Positions 16,181 to 22,767 of a DNA stretch of 64,000 nucleotides are shown here, in pieces. A model generated the notes under the pieces. The model was not told where the DNA came from, did not search any database, and worked only from the letters and a program-made list of their open reading frames with translations. Position 1 is the stretch's first letter. Each line of letters opens with the position of its first letter. The translations under genes were made by a program, and so were the position numbers. The DNA lies in assembly GCF_902500215.1 (NCBI RefSeq), contig NZ_CABVOU010000039.1, positions 248,001 to 312,000 on the forward strand, in the 5' to 3' direction. The stretch is from Halomonas lysinitropha (GTDB lineage: Bacteria > Pseudomonadota > Gammaproteobacteria > Pseudomonadales > Halomonadaceae).

Positions 16181-16474
16181 TTAATTCCGCGCCAGCTGGC
16201 GCTCGGTGGTAATGTTGAGGCCTGCCGGGCGCATCCCGGGGCAGTCCTCCGCGGCGCGCTCGTCGTAGTCCGGGTGCCCGGTGCGGCGCTCGGGGGCGAT
16301 GCCGCGGGATTCCTCGGCGCTCCACACGGCGACGCCGGTGCAGTAGGCCTCGAGGCTGGCGCGTTCCACCTGGCGATCGATGGCGGTGAGCCAGGCGCTA
16401 AGGGAGTAGATGGCGACCAGGGCGGCGGCCACGGAGAGGATCTGTAGGGCACGAATGAGGGCGACGCGGATCAT
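16181..16474 (-). CDS. Small membrane-anchored protein
   Basis: 97 residues with one N-terminal hydrophobic helix (residues 4-29) and a soluble tail with two cysteines (EAYCTGVAVW, AEDCPGMRP), possibly a periplasmic disulfide. ATGA overlap with the 41-residue gene upstream. Function unknown. Confidence 0.55.
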   Translation of the reverse strand: MIRVALIRALQILSVAAALVAIYSLSAWLTAIDRQVERASLEAYCTGVAVWSAEESRGIAPERRTGHPDYDERAAEDCPGMRPAGLNITTERQLARN

Positions 16475-16596
16475 GGCAGGCGCTCCTGTTGCTGGCGCTG
16501 CGCTTCTACCTGGAGCACGTCGAAGCGCTCCATGGCAGCGAACGTGATCCAGGTGACGAGATAGCCAAGCAGGATCAGTGAGAGCAGGAACCTCAT
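16471..16596 (-). CDS. 41-residue single-helix membrane protein
   Basis: MRFLLSLILLGYLVTWITF forms one transmembrane helix, then a short charged coil ending QQQERLP. It overlaps both neighbours by ATGA junctions, which is the main support. Function unknown. Confidence 0.5.
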   Translation of the reverse strand: MRFLLSLILLGYLVTWITFAAMERFDVLQVEAQRQQQERLP

Positions 16597-16895
16597 GCCG
16601 CGCCCTCCATCACCCCGGGCAGGCGGATGGCGCCGGCCTGGTGGGCGGCCTCCAGGCGGCTTCTCAGCTGCTCGCGAGCGGCCTCGGGGGTGGCGGCCGG
16701 CTTCTCGCCGGTGAGGATGACGAGCACGCCCCAGGGATTGCGGAATGCGGGCCACCAACCTGAACAGCCCTCGCAAGGCACGGCCTCAATCACCGTGCCG
16801 GGCAGTGCCGCGCCGTGGTGGCTCTGGCAGTAGACGCGCCAGGCGCTCACGAGCAGGGCCATGGCGAAACGACGGGGCTCGAGGTAGAGGCTCAT
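16593..16895 (-). CDS. Hypothetical phage protein
   Basis: 100 residues starting MSLYLEPRRFAMALLVSAWRVYCQ, with CEGC at residues 41-44 and a hydrophobic WGVLVILTGEKP strand. Coupled to both neighbours by ATGA overlaps. No family recognised. Confidence 0.5.
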   Translation of the reverse strand: MSLYLEPRRFAMALLVSAWRVYCQSHHGAALPGTVIEAVPCEGCSGWWPAFRNPWGVLVILTGEKPAATPEAAREQLRSRLEAAHQAGAIRLPGVMEGAA

Positions 16896-17263
16896 GACGT
16901 CACCGCCTGGAGGGCGGGGCCCTCGCTCATGCTGTCGATCAGCAGGCTGTCCAAGTGATCGAGCATGGCGGTCAACTGCTGCTCGACGTGCGCCTTCGCG
17001 GTCTCGTCATCGACGAACCCCAGGCCTTCTTTCCAGAGGTTCTCCAGATCGGTCTCCATGCTTACGGCCTCAGGATCGCCATGCTCTGCGCCCACCGGCA
17101 TGGTGACGATGCGGAAACCCAGGTATTGGCCGCTGCGGATCTCGCCGGTGAAGGTGTACAGATACGCCCAGTGCTGGCCGTCCAGGTTGACGTCCATCAC
17201 CCGGTCGGTGACGAGCGAAATAATCAGGCGAGTGCTGGTGGGAATGCGCTTGAGGTGGTTCAT
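16892..17263 (-). CDS. Hypothetical phage protein
   Basis: 123 residues, soluble: an N-terminal beta-rich half (RLIISLVTDRVMDVNLDGQHWAYLYTF) and an acidic helical C-terminal half. Second gene of the PL operon by position. Function unknown. Confidence 0.6.
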   Translation of the reverse strand: MNHLKRIPTSTRLIISLVTDRVMDVNLDGQHWAYLYTFTGEIRSGQYLGFRIVTMPVGAEHGDPEAVSMETDLENLWKEGLGFVDDETAKAHVEQQLTAMLDHLDSLLIDSMSEGPALQAVTS

Positions 17264-17676
17264 GCGTAGATACTCCCTGTGTCACGGCGGCTGACGACGC
17301 GGCTGGTGCTGACCTGGGTCCGTGTCCGGGTGGGTTGGCGAACGCGCAGTGCCTCGCTGTTCGGGTTCATGGCGCCGACGATCAGCGCCAGCAGGAGCGG
17401 GGCGATCCAGCCACGGCGCAGGGCCTCGGCCACGGCGCCGGCGGCGCGCTGGGCATGCAGGTGGAAAAGCAGGGTGGCCACGGCGGCCTTCACGGTGGCG
17501 GGGCTCACACCGCGTGCTCGGGCGATCTCCTTTTGCGTGAGCCCGGCGGCCAGGCCGGCCAGCACCTGGGCCTGGGCGATGGTCGGCAGGCCGGAGTGGC
17601 GTTTGCCGGTACGGCAGCGCCAACCAGCAAACTCGAATTCCTGTGCCTCGATGGGTGTGACGATGGTGGTGGCCAT
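17260..17676 (-). CDS. LuxR-type HTH protein with C-terminal hydrophobic helix, first gene of PL operon
   Basis: 138 residues from the ATG at 17676. Residues 32-66 form a LuxR/GerE-like HTH (TIAQAQVLAGLAAGLTQKEIARARGVSPATVKAAV). A hydrophobic segment (GWIAPLLLALIVGAM) follows near 89-103, then a basic tail. It is the first gene after PL, the place of lambda N, but has no N-like basic N-terminus. It may regulate the left operon; the membrane segment is unusual for such a regulator. Confidence 0.65.
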   Translation of the reverse strand: MATTIVTPIEAQEFEFAGWRCRTGKRHSGLPTIAQAQVLAGLAAGLTQKEIARARGVSPATVKAAVATLLFHLHAQRAAGAVAEALRRGWIAPLLLALIVGAMNPNSEALRVRQPTRTRTQVSTSRVVSRRDTGSIYA

Positions 17677-17710
17677 GGCGGTGATCCCCGTTGAGTTGTT
17701 CTTGTGAACC

Positions 17711-17739
17711 AATATGAACCAAGGGTACATCATGGTCAA
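17711..17739 (-). promoter_or_regulatory. PL promoter of the left operon
   Basis: On the minus strand TTGACC (17739-17734), a 17-bp spacer and CATATT (17716-17711) lie about 35 bp before the first gene. One repressor operator (17716-17728) lies in the spacer and another (17740-17752) abuts the -35 box. Confidence 0.7.
17716..17728 (-). promoter_or_regulatory. Candidate CI/Cro operator OL1
   Basis: GAACCAAGGGTAC, a 13-bp GWAC-N5-GWAC dyad like those at the CI/Cro switch, lying in the PL spacer. Its centre is 24 bp from the next site, the same as two PR sites. Confidence 0.65.
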
Positions 17740-17752
17740 GTACCGAAAGTAC
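17740..17752 (-). promoter_or_regulatory. Candidate CI/Cro operator OL2
   Basis: GTACCGAAAGTAC, differing by one base from GTACCGTAAGTAC at the CI/Cro switch (21854-21866). It lies beside the PL -35 box. Confidence 0.7.
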
Positions 17753-17923
17753 ATTTATCAGGCGCAGAGATACCACGCCTCGATGGGCGGTGGCTTACAG
17801 GATGTGTCGGTGATGGCTTACAGGCGGGGTCGGCACTTTGCTACGGCGGCCAGTGCGAGCCAGGGCCATGCTGAGGGCGTGACGCATGCCGCACGCGACC
17901 TCTGGGGTCGCCAAGGATCAACG

Positions 17924-18026
17924 TCGCGTCATGTTGTGCCCCTGCGCCCTGGTCATGGATGGCCGGGGCGCTTTCGTTGGGGTTCGGGTAGGGCAGATAT
18001 AAAAAACCCGCCAACCGTGGCGGGTT
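17924..18026. repeat. Diverged intergenic repeat, copy 1
   Basis: About 100 bp resembling 18782-18882. It contains a 22-bp block (17951-17972) identical to 18807-18828 within a GC-rich hairpin, and ends with the terminator at 17999-18027. Each copy lies downstream of a minus-strand gene. Confidence 0.65.
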
Positions 18027-18027
18027 T
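17999..18027 (-). terminator. Minus-strand terminator after the 49-residue gene
   Basis: On the minus strand AACCCGCCA-type stem arms (18005-18013 with 18018-18026) are followed by a TTTTTTATAT tail. It stops transcripts from the lysogeny side before PL. Confidence 0.8.
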
Positions 18028-18043
18028 CTGTGGGGCGAGCCAG

Positions 18044-18193
18044 TTACAACTCCAGATCACCCTGATTGGCTCGCTCTAAGCGGGCCCGCTTGAGGAGCCA
18101 TGGCTTTCGCTCCTGCCATTCGCGCAGGATGCGGGCCGCCTCACTTGCCTTGCGGCGTTCCAACTCATACCGCTGGTTAGCACTGCTATGCAT
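18044..18193 (-). CDS. 49-residue charged small protein
   Basis: Encodes MHSSANQRYELERRKASEAA... ending NQGDLEL, a highly charged helical protein. An AGGT-type ribosome site lies upstream and a clear terminator 17 bp after the stop. No family recognised. It is the last gene before PL in the lysogenic orientation. Confidence 0.5.
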   Translation of the reverse strand: MHSSANQRYELERRKASEAARILREWQERKPWLLKRARLERANQGDLEL

Positions 18194-18781
18194 GGTTGAG
18201 TACCTATGCTTATGCAGGCCCAGCGCGGGGGAGGGGGGCGACCGAGACGGCGTCGCCTGCGGCCTTCCAGGTTGAACGGCAACGCGTTCAAGTAGGTGTT
18301 TACAGCCTTAGGCTTCAGCACTACAGTTACCCCCGTAGGTAAGCTATCTCACCAGATCTGAAGGCCTCGCTAGACGTTGCAGCGTCCGTGATGCGGGAAC
18401 CTTGAGATTCTGATTACCTCATCCACCGCACCAAGCTACTGCAGTGGTTCTAAAGGGCTCTTCCTAGCCGGGGAAGGGCCCTTCCTCGTTGTGCGCCGAT
18501 GCATCTACAGCCACTCCATGAGCTTCTGCCTAAGCGCACGGCTCCAAGATAGTGTGCTTTCCGAGCCCCATCAAGTGGATAACCTGTGGATCGTTTGTGG
18601 CTATCCGTGGGGCGAAATCACAGCACAAGGCGGATGAATAGGGAGGTCTAAAACGTTAATCTCCTTTATTCGTTTTGCATGTGGATAATTCGCGTGAATC
18701 AAGATGTGGTAGCTGCCGGTTTGGTGCGGTTCAGCGGGTTTGATGCAAGCCGAATTCGACCTACGGGCCGCCATGAAACGC

Positions 18782-18882
18782 CGCGTCACGTCTTGCCCCG
18801 CGCACCGGTCATGGATGGCCGGGGCGCTCTCATTGGGAAGCAGGTAGGGCAAGCACGAAAAACCCGCTTTGGTGGGCGGGTT
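18782..18882. repeat. Diverged intergenic repeat, copy 2
   Basis: Partner of 17924-18026: it shares the GCGTCA start, the 22-bp identical block (18807-18828), a GGTAGGGCA segment and a CCCGC-type terminator in the same order. Confidence 0.65.
18856..18882 (-). terminator. Minus-strand terminator after the BRCT gene
   Basis: On the minus strand the stem AACCCGC/GCGGGTT with an 8-base loop is followed by TTTTTCG, 22 bp beyond the BRCT stop. Confidence 0.75.
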
Positions 18883-18903
18883 GGCGGGGCTTGCCTTTGT
18901 CGG

Positions 18904-19557
18904 TCAGTCGCCAAGGTAACTGGCCCAATGTTTCTCGCTGACGATGGCGAGGTCTCGGCCATCGGCGCGTAGCTCCACGGCCTTCTGGATCTTACGGCCA
19001 TAGCTGGACTGGGCCCAGTCAGTGCTGCCCAGGTTGCCGATCACCACGAAGCGGGTCTTTCGCGTGGGATTGCTCTGTGTGAGGCCGCCTCGCTCCATGA
19101 TCTCGGCTTCGCACTCGGCGCGGGTGCCGGTGATGAATTTGCCCGTGAGCACGAAGTGGCAGTCTTCGAACTCGATCTCCGGCGCGGGTTCGCAGAGGGG
19201 CAGGGCGGAGGACTGTCGGCTGGCGCTGGTATCTTCACCGCCTGTCAGGCTACCGCCACCGGTGTAGTCCAGCAGCAGGGCCATCAGATCGGCTTCCTCC
19301 TCTGCATCGAGGTGACCATCCTGAAGGGCGTCATTCAGCCTTTCGAAAAGCACGCTGAAAGGCCAGACGTTGAGCGACTCGGGCCGTTCCTCCAGCCAGC
19401 GGAGCAGGAATTCGGCTTCGCCCTGGTTAACAATGCCGTCAGCGAGGACGCCACGCGCCAAGCCAATCAGTTCATTGGCGTCACGATCGGCGTTACGTGC
19501 GATGACCAGGCGGCGAGTGACCGGCTGGCCGTGCGGATTGATTGATGAAGTGGACAT
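18904..19557 (-). CDS. BRCT-domain protein
   Basis: 217 residues from the ATG at 19557 with a GGGAG ribosome site. Residues 1-90 are helical and unfamiliar (NELIGLARGVLADGIVNQGEAEFLLRWLEE, possibly a TerB-like all-helical fold). Residues about 128-217 are a BRCT domain as in bacterial NAD-dependent ligases: FEDCHFVLTGKF, EIMERGGLTQSNPTRKTRFVVIG, SYGRKIQKAVEL. There is no ligase catalytic core. BRCT domains bind DNA ends or partner proteins. It lies in the lysogeny-orientated accessory segment as its own unit with a terminator. Confidence 0.8.
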   Translation of the reverse strand: MSTSSINPHGQPVTRRLVIARNADRDANELIGLARGVLADGIVNQGEAEFLLRWLEERPESLNVWPFSVLFERLNDALQDGHLDAEEEADLMALLLDYTGGGSLTGGEDTSASRQSSALPLCEPAPEIEFEDCHFVLTGKFITGTRAECEAEIMERGGLTQSNPTRKTRFVVIGNLGSTDWAQSSYGRKIQKAVELRADGRDLAIVSEKHWASYLGD

Positions 19558-19655
19558 GCATAGCTCCCTTGTTGTTGTTCCCTGGGGCTTGGGGCCCATC
19601 AAGCAGTGTGGCAAAGGGAGCTGACCGGCGCTGTAAGCGATCACCGACAGACAGG

Positions 19656-19684
19656 TACAAAAAACCCGCCACGGTGGGCGGGTT
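19656..19684 (-). terminator. Minus-strand terminator after the DUF6978-DUF1828 pair
   Basis: On the minus strand the stem AACCCGCC/GGCGGGTT (19663-19670 with 19677-19684) is followed by TTTTTTG, 17 bp past the DUF1828 stop. Confidence 0.8.
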
Positions 19685-19701
19685 GGGTCTGGAAATGGGG
19701 C

Positions 19702-20475
19702 TCAGGCCATCCGGTGTTTTAGCTTGCGCTGGAAGTCGGCGACGTTATCGATGCTGTGAACCATGTCGTTGGCGGCATTCATCAGTCGAGCGCCGTCAGC
19801 CTTAGGCAAGCTGAAGAAGTCTGAGCACACCACGAAGGAATCGAAGTCGTGATGTTGGTGCATCAGGTGCTGCATCACGATGGTGGAGATCCTGGCTCGG
19901 TCCGGCGTATTCACACCGAACAGATAGAGCGGCCGTCGTTCCGCGCGAATATAGAAATCCACAGGGTACAGCTCTGCATCTTCGATTCCCGGCACGATGT
20001 AGTCCTCGACTACCTCTTTCTCGCCAACTGCCTCAAGAAGAATGCTGCGCAGATCGTCTCGGAAGGTTGACTCCACCCGGGTGCGCGACCATAGCCCGAG
20101 ATCCTCGATGCGCGATGCTCCCTGGCCCATCGAGAAGAGACCACGCAGTAGGCCGTCGGTCGGAACCTCAAGAAACAACTCCCCGTCTTCTTCTTGAAGA
20201 CCGGATTCACTGACGATCTGCTGAAAGAGATCGCCCCGTGGGCCTGACAGTAGGGTGCCCAGATCGTTCTCATAGCTGAGGCGCATCAGCGAGGTGCCCA
20301 TGTCGGAGATTCGCCAGCCGCCATCGCCGCGGGACAGGTAGACTGTGTGATGGTCACCATCCCTGGCCACAAGCGGTAGAGAAACGCGGATGGAATCCTT
20401 GCGTGCAGAGACCTTCACGTCCTCACAGAACGCGGAGCAAAGCTGCTTTCTCAAGGATTCCATATCAATCGTCAT
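19702..20475 (-). CDS. DUF1828/DUF1829-type protein, second gene of the rex-position pair
   Basis: 257 residues from the ATG at 20475; a GTG at 20490 would add five. The N-terminal half has the DUF1828 pattern: SIRVSLPLVARDGDHHTVYLS and GGWRISDMGTSLMRL. The C-terminal half (PGIEDAELYPVDFYIRAERRPLYLFGVNT) fits DUF1829. Both domains are known mainly from phages and mobile elements, and their biochemical role is unknown. It overlaps the upstream DUF6978-like gene and ends at a terminator. Base use is less GC-rich than the structural genes. Confidence 0.75.
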   Translation of the reverse strand: MTIDMESLRKQLCSAFCEDVKVSARKDSIRVSLPLVARDGDHHTVYLSRGDGGWRISDMGTSLMRLSYENDLGTLLSGPRGDLFQQIVSESGLQEEDGELFLEVPTDGLLRGLFSMGQGASRIEDLGLWSRTRVESTFRDDLRSILLEAVGEKEVVEDYIVPGIEDAELYPVDFYIRAERRPLYLFGVNTPDRARISTIVMQHLMHQHHDFDSFVVCSDFFSLPKADGARLMNAANDMVHSIDNVADFQRKLKHRMA

Positions 20476-20983
20476 GTTTGCTGTCGTCACCCCACATATC
20501 GTTGTGTACGTCTGACAATGGTCCTGTGCGGGCCGGGAAGTCTATGTGGCAGTCCTGGCAAAGGGCAAGAACTGCGCCTTGTAGATCATCGTAGCGTGCC
20601 GTGGTTTCAGCATAGTGCTCTGCTTTTCGGCCTGCTGCCATGTAGCGCTGTGTTGCATGGTGGATGTGGCACTGGTTGTAGATCTTGCCTTTACCTTCGA
20701 GCGGGTTTTCGTGGATATGATCGTTTCCATTGTAGCGGCATAGTGTCACATCCTTATGCTTGCCCTCAGGATGACAGTATCGAAGCCCGCAAGAAAAGCT
20801 CTCTTCTAAGCGAATGTTCTGACGCAGGTAGAGCACAAAGTGCAGGCCGCATGTCGACTTGACCTTGTAGTTCTTCTGCATCGAACCGCTCTGCTGCTTC
20901 CAGCGCGCACGAGGATTGGTCACCGTCTTGTGCGTGCTGAGCAGTACGGAGATTTCATCATCGGTCAGAACGAGCTGGGTCAC
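20465..20983 (-). CDS. DUF6978-like protein, first gene downstream of CI
   Basis: 172 residues from a GTG start at 20983 with a strong AAGGAGG ribosome site. MTQLVLTDDEISVLLSTHKTVTNPRARW, YLRQNIRLEESFSCGLRYC and LCRYNGNDHIHENP followed by HIHHATQRYMAAGRK match what I recall of the DUF6978 family; clustered His and Cys residues could bind metal. It starts 85 bp after the cI stop with no evident terminator between, so PRM transcription may continue into it. It overlaps the DUF1828 gene by about 11 bp. Confidence 0.72.
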   Translation of the reverse strand: MTQLVLTDDEISVLLSTHKTVTNPRARWKQQSGSMQKNYKVKSTCGLHFVLYLRQNIRLEESFSCGLRYCHPEGKHKDVTLCRYNGNDHIHENPLEGKGKIYNQCHIHHATQRYMAAGRKAEHYAETTARYDDLQGAVLALCQDCHIDFPARTGPLSDVHNDMWGDDSKHDD

Positions 20984-21068
20984 AAAGCCTCCTTGCGTTT
21001 CATCCGCTTAATGACTTCCGCGGCGGCTGCAACGGATCAGGCCGGGTCCGGTGATGGAAATCCGGCGG

Positions 21069-21803
21069 TTAGTCAAACACTTCCCACCAGAACACGCGGC
21101 CGATGATGCGCAGTTCCTCCAGCTCCGGCGGGCTGACGATCTCGTCCGGGTGCTCGGCTGAGTTTTCGCTGGCGATGCGGATGCGCCCCAGGGGGAGGCG
21201 GTAAAGGTACTTCACCCGCAGCATGCCGCCGTGGTCGATGGCGTAGATCTTGCCGTCCTCGATGCGCGTGCAGCCACGGTCAATCGCGATGGGGCTGCCA
21301 TCCATGATGCGCGGCTCCATTGAGTTGCCGACCAGGGTGGCGCAGGCGGCATTCATCGGGTTGACGTTCTTCTTGGCCAGCTTGGCGGTTGGGAAACGCA
21401 TCGTCATGCCGTGATTCTCGATCACCTGCGTCCTGCCGATCCCGCCCTCCATCTCCACCTCGCGAAAGTACGGCAGTTCGACCTCGTCCAGCCCCGCCGG
21501 CCCCGGCTCTCCCTCGGTGATGGTGAGCGACTGGGGTTCGGTCATGGAGGGGTGGTCGTCTGTCATGTGGCCCCTGCCATACACCAGCCAGTCTTCACGA
21601 ACGCCCAGCTTGGCAGCTAGGGCTACGGCCTTGTCATGACCAGGGCGTGATTCGCCATTCAGCCACTTGCTTGCGGCCTTAGGTGTAACACCTGCGACCT
21701 GAGCCAGCCATACGCCTTCGCCGCGTCCGGAAAATCCGGCGCGGGCAAGTGCTTTCCTCAAACGGGCGCTGAATTCAGCCCGTGAATCTTCAGTATGAAC
21801 CAT
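21069..21803 (-). CDS. cI: CI-like phage repressor (XRE HTH plus S24 peptidase)
   Basis: 244 residues from the ATG at 21803. Residues 9-70 carry an HTH (WLAQVAGVTPKAASKWLNGESRPG). The C-terminal LexA/S24 fold has catalytic Ser161 in GNSMEPRIMDG and Lys198 in LRVKYLYR, so RecA-stimulated self-cleavage and SOS induction are expected. The start codon lies inside an operator (21797-21809) and has no Shine-Dalgarno. Divergent from cro across a PR/PRM region. Confidence 0.93.
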   Translation of the reverse strand: MVHTEDSRAEFSARLRKALARAGFSGRGEGVWLAQVAGVTPKAASKWLNGESRPGHDKAVALAAKLGVREDWLVYGRGHMTDDHPSMTEPQSLTITEGEPGPAGLDEVELPYFREVEMEGGIGRTQVIENHGMTMRFPTAKLAKKNVNPMNAACATLVGNSMEPRIMDGSPIAIDRGCTRIEDGKIYAIDHGGMLRVKYLYRLPLGRIRIASENSAEHPDEIVSPPELEELRIIGRVFWWEVFD

Positions 21804-21809
21804 AGGTTC
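21797..21809 (-). promoter_or_regulatory. Candidate operator OR3 over the cI start codon
   Basis: GAACCATAGGTTC is a perfect dyad with GAACC arms. The cI ATG is read from 21803 on the minus strand, so protein bound here could block cI expression, as Cro does at lambda OR3. Confidence 0.65.
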
Positions 21810-21810
21810 A

Positions 21811-21839
21811 ACGATAGGTGAGCTTGAATGTACTTTCAG
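21811..21839 (-). promoter_or_regulatory. PRM promoter for cI
   Basis: On the minus strand CTGAAA (21839-21834), a 17-bp spacer and TATCGT (21816-21811) lie with the -10 box 7 bp before the cI ATG. A start near the ATG would give a leaderless transcript as in lambda. The -35 box overlaps the operator at 21830-21842. Confidence 0.5.
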
Positions 21840-21853
21840 TTCCCGTCTATGAT
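21824..21853 (+). promoter_or_regulatory. PR promoter for cro and the right early operon
   Basis: TTGAAT (21824-21829), an 18-bp spacer and TATGAT (21848-21853). One operator fills the spacer and another covers the transcription start. Confidence 0.8.
21830..21842 (+). promoter_or_regulatory. Candidate operator OR2 in the PR spacer
   Basis: GTACTTTCAGTTC, a GWAC-N5-GWWC dyad within PR and overlapping the PRM -35 box. Confidence 0.65.
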
Positions 21854-21866
21854 GTACCGTAAGTAC
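21854..21866 (+). promoter_or_regulatory. Candidate operator OR1 at the PR start
   Basis: GTACCGTAAGTAC, a GTAC-N5-GTAC dyad directly after the PR -10 box, 24 bp centre to centre from OR2. Confidence 0.75.
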
Positions 21867-21887
21867 ATTATCTAGAGGTCCACGCTC

Positions 21888-22160
21888 ATGAGCGCGCTGC
21901 GCTTCGCAATAGACAAAGTGGGTGGCGTCGCTGAATGCGCCCGCATTTGTGGCATCACCCCGCGAGGGGTTTACAAGTGGCTCCATCGCGATTCGCTCCC
22001 CCGGACCGAGTACACCGGCGAGACCCAGCACGCTCATCGCATGGCCTCTGCAAGCCAGGGTGCCTTCACCGCGCAGTGGCTTCTCGAAAACGCCGGGCCG
22101 ACCTCTGATTCACAGCCTAGTCCTGCCTCCACCAGTCGCGCTGCGGCCGGTGAGGCGTGA
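21888..22160 (+). CDS. cro: Cro/YdaS-type HTH regulator
   Basis: 90 residues beginning MSALRFAIDKVGGVAECARICGITPRGVYKWLHRD, the YdaS-like Cro fold with the recognition helix near residues 25-33. An AGAGG ribosome site precedes the ATG. As first gene of the PR transcript it should oppose CI at the shared operators and favour lytic growth. Confidence 0.85.
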   Translation: MSALRFAIDKVGGVAECARICGITPRGVYKWLHRDSLPRTEYTGETQHAHRMASASQGAFTAQWLLENAGPTSDSQPSPASTSRAAAGEA

Positions 22161-22181
22161 ACGGATATACAGGGGCCCGCC

Positions 22182-22472
22182 ATGACCGAGACCACACCCA
22201 CTGCCAACCGCGAGGCGCTGATCACCGAGACCAGCCGCCTGGCGTTCGAGATCGAGGCCGCCGAGCGTGCCGGCCGTTCCATCGAGTGCGCCCAGTTGCG
22301 CGTGCGCTTCCACACCGCCATGGCTGAACTGCTGGCGCTGACCACCTCCTGGCATCCGGAAGGACGCGCCAAGGTGGAGTGGGCCCGGCGGGATCACTTG
22401 CGCCTGGCCGAGGAATACCAGCGCGAGCTCGAGGGGCTGGCGCCGACAACAGGAGGGGAGCGTGATGTTTGA
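22182..22472 (+). CDS. Hypothetical right-early protein
   Basis: 96 residues, mostly helical and charged (LITETSRLAFEIEAAERAGRS, WARRDHLRLAEEYQRELEG). In place it resembles lambda cII, but no HTH is evident, so cII is not claimed. It overlaps the next start by a few bases. Confidence 0.55.
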   Translation: MTETTPTANREALITETSRLAFEIEAAERAGRSIECAQLRVRFHTAMAELLALTTSWHPEGRAKVEWARRDHLRLAEEYQRELEGLAPTTGGERDV

Positions 22473-22767
22473 ACCACTCGAAGAGCAGCAGCAGTGGGAG
22501 CTGGAAGTCAGGCTGGGGTTTCTGATTCGCCAGCTGCAGGACGCCCGCTTACATGCTGAAGACAAAGAGCAAGACGCTCGTGCGCTTCGCAAGAAGGAGG
22601 CCGAGCTGGCGGAGGAGGTGCGTAAGCATCGCCAGCAGCTCGGCCTGCCGGATGGGCCTACCGAACACCCGGCTCCTGTGACCGGTGATGATCAAGAGCC
22701 GCCTTCAGGTTCGGGCGACGGTCCATCAGGTTTTCAACCGTTTGGATCGCCTCAGGTGGGAGCGTGA
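22465..22767 (+). CDS. Coiled-coil hypothetical protein
   Basis: 100 residues from the ATG at 22465 after a strong AGGAGGGGAG ribosome site; a GTG three bases earlier is also possible. Residues 5-60 are a glutamate/arginine-rich coiled coil; the last 40 are proline- and glycine-rich. Its 3' end overlaps a convergent minus-strand gene by 110 bp. Confidence 0.5.
   Translation: MFEPLEEQQQWELEVRLGFLIRQLQDARLHAEDKEQDARALRKKEAELAEEVRKHRQQLGLPDGPTEHPAPVTGDDQEPPSGSGDGPSGFQPFGSPQVGA

Larger units (their letters stand above)
18194..18903. other. 710-bp region without a convincing gene
   Basis: No frame has both a ribosome site and protein-like composition. It holds a GC-rich hairpin ending in GGGCCCTTCC (about 18455-18485), two DnaA-box-like sequences (AGTGGATAA at 18574, TGTGGATAA at 18680), copy 2 of the intergenic repeat and the terminator at 18856-18882. 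It could encode a small RNA or be the remains of a decayed gene. Confidence 0.4.

Noticed and set aside
18574-18688. Two DnaA-box-like sites as a possible second origin
   Set aside because: Only two boxes over 100 bp and no AT-rich unwinding region or iterons; chance is likely. The O-gene cluster is the better origin.
22182-22472. CII-like activator
   Set aside because: Correct position but no helix-turn-helix or CII motif is visible.
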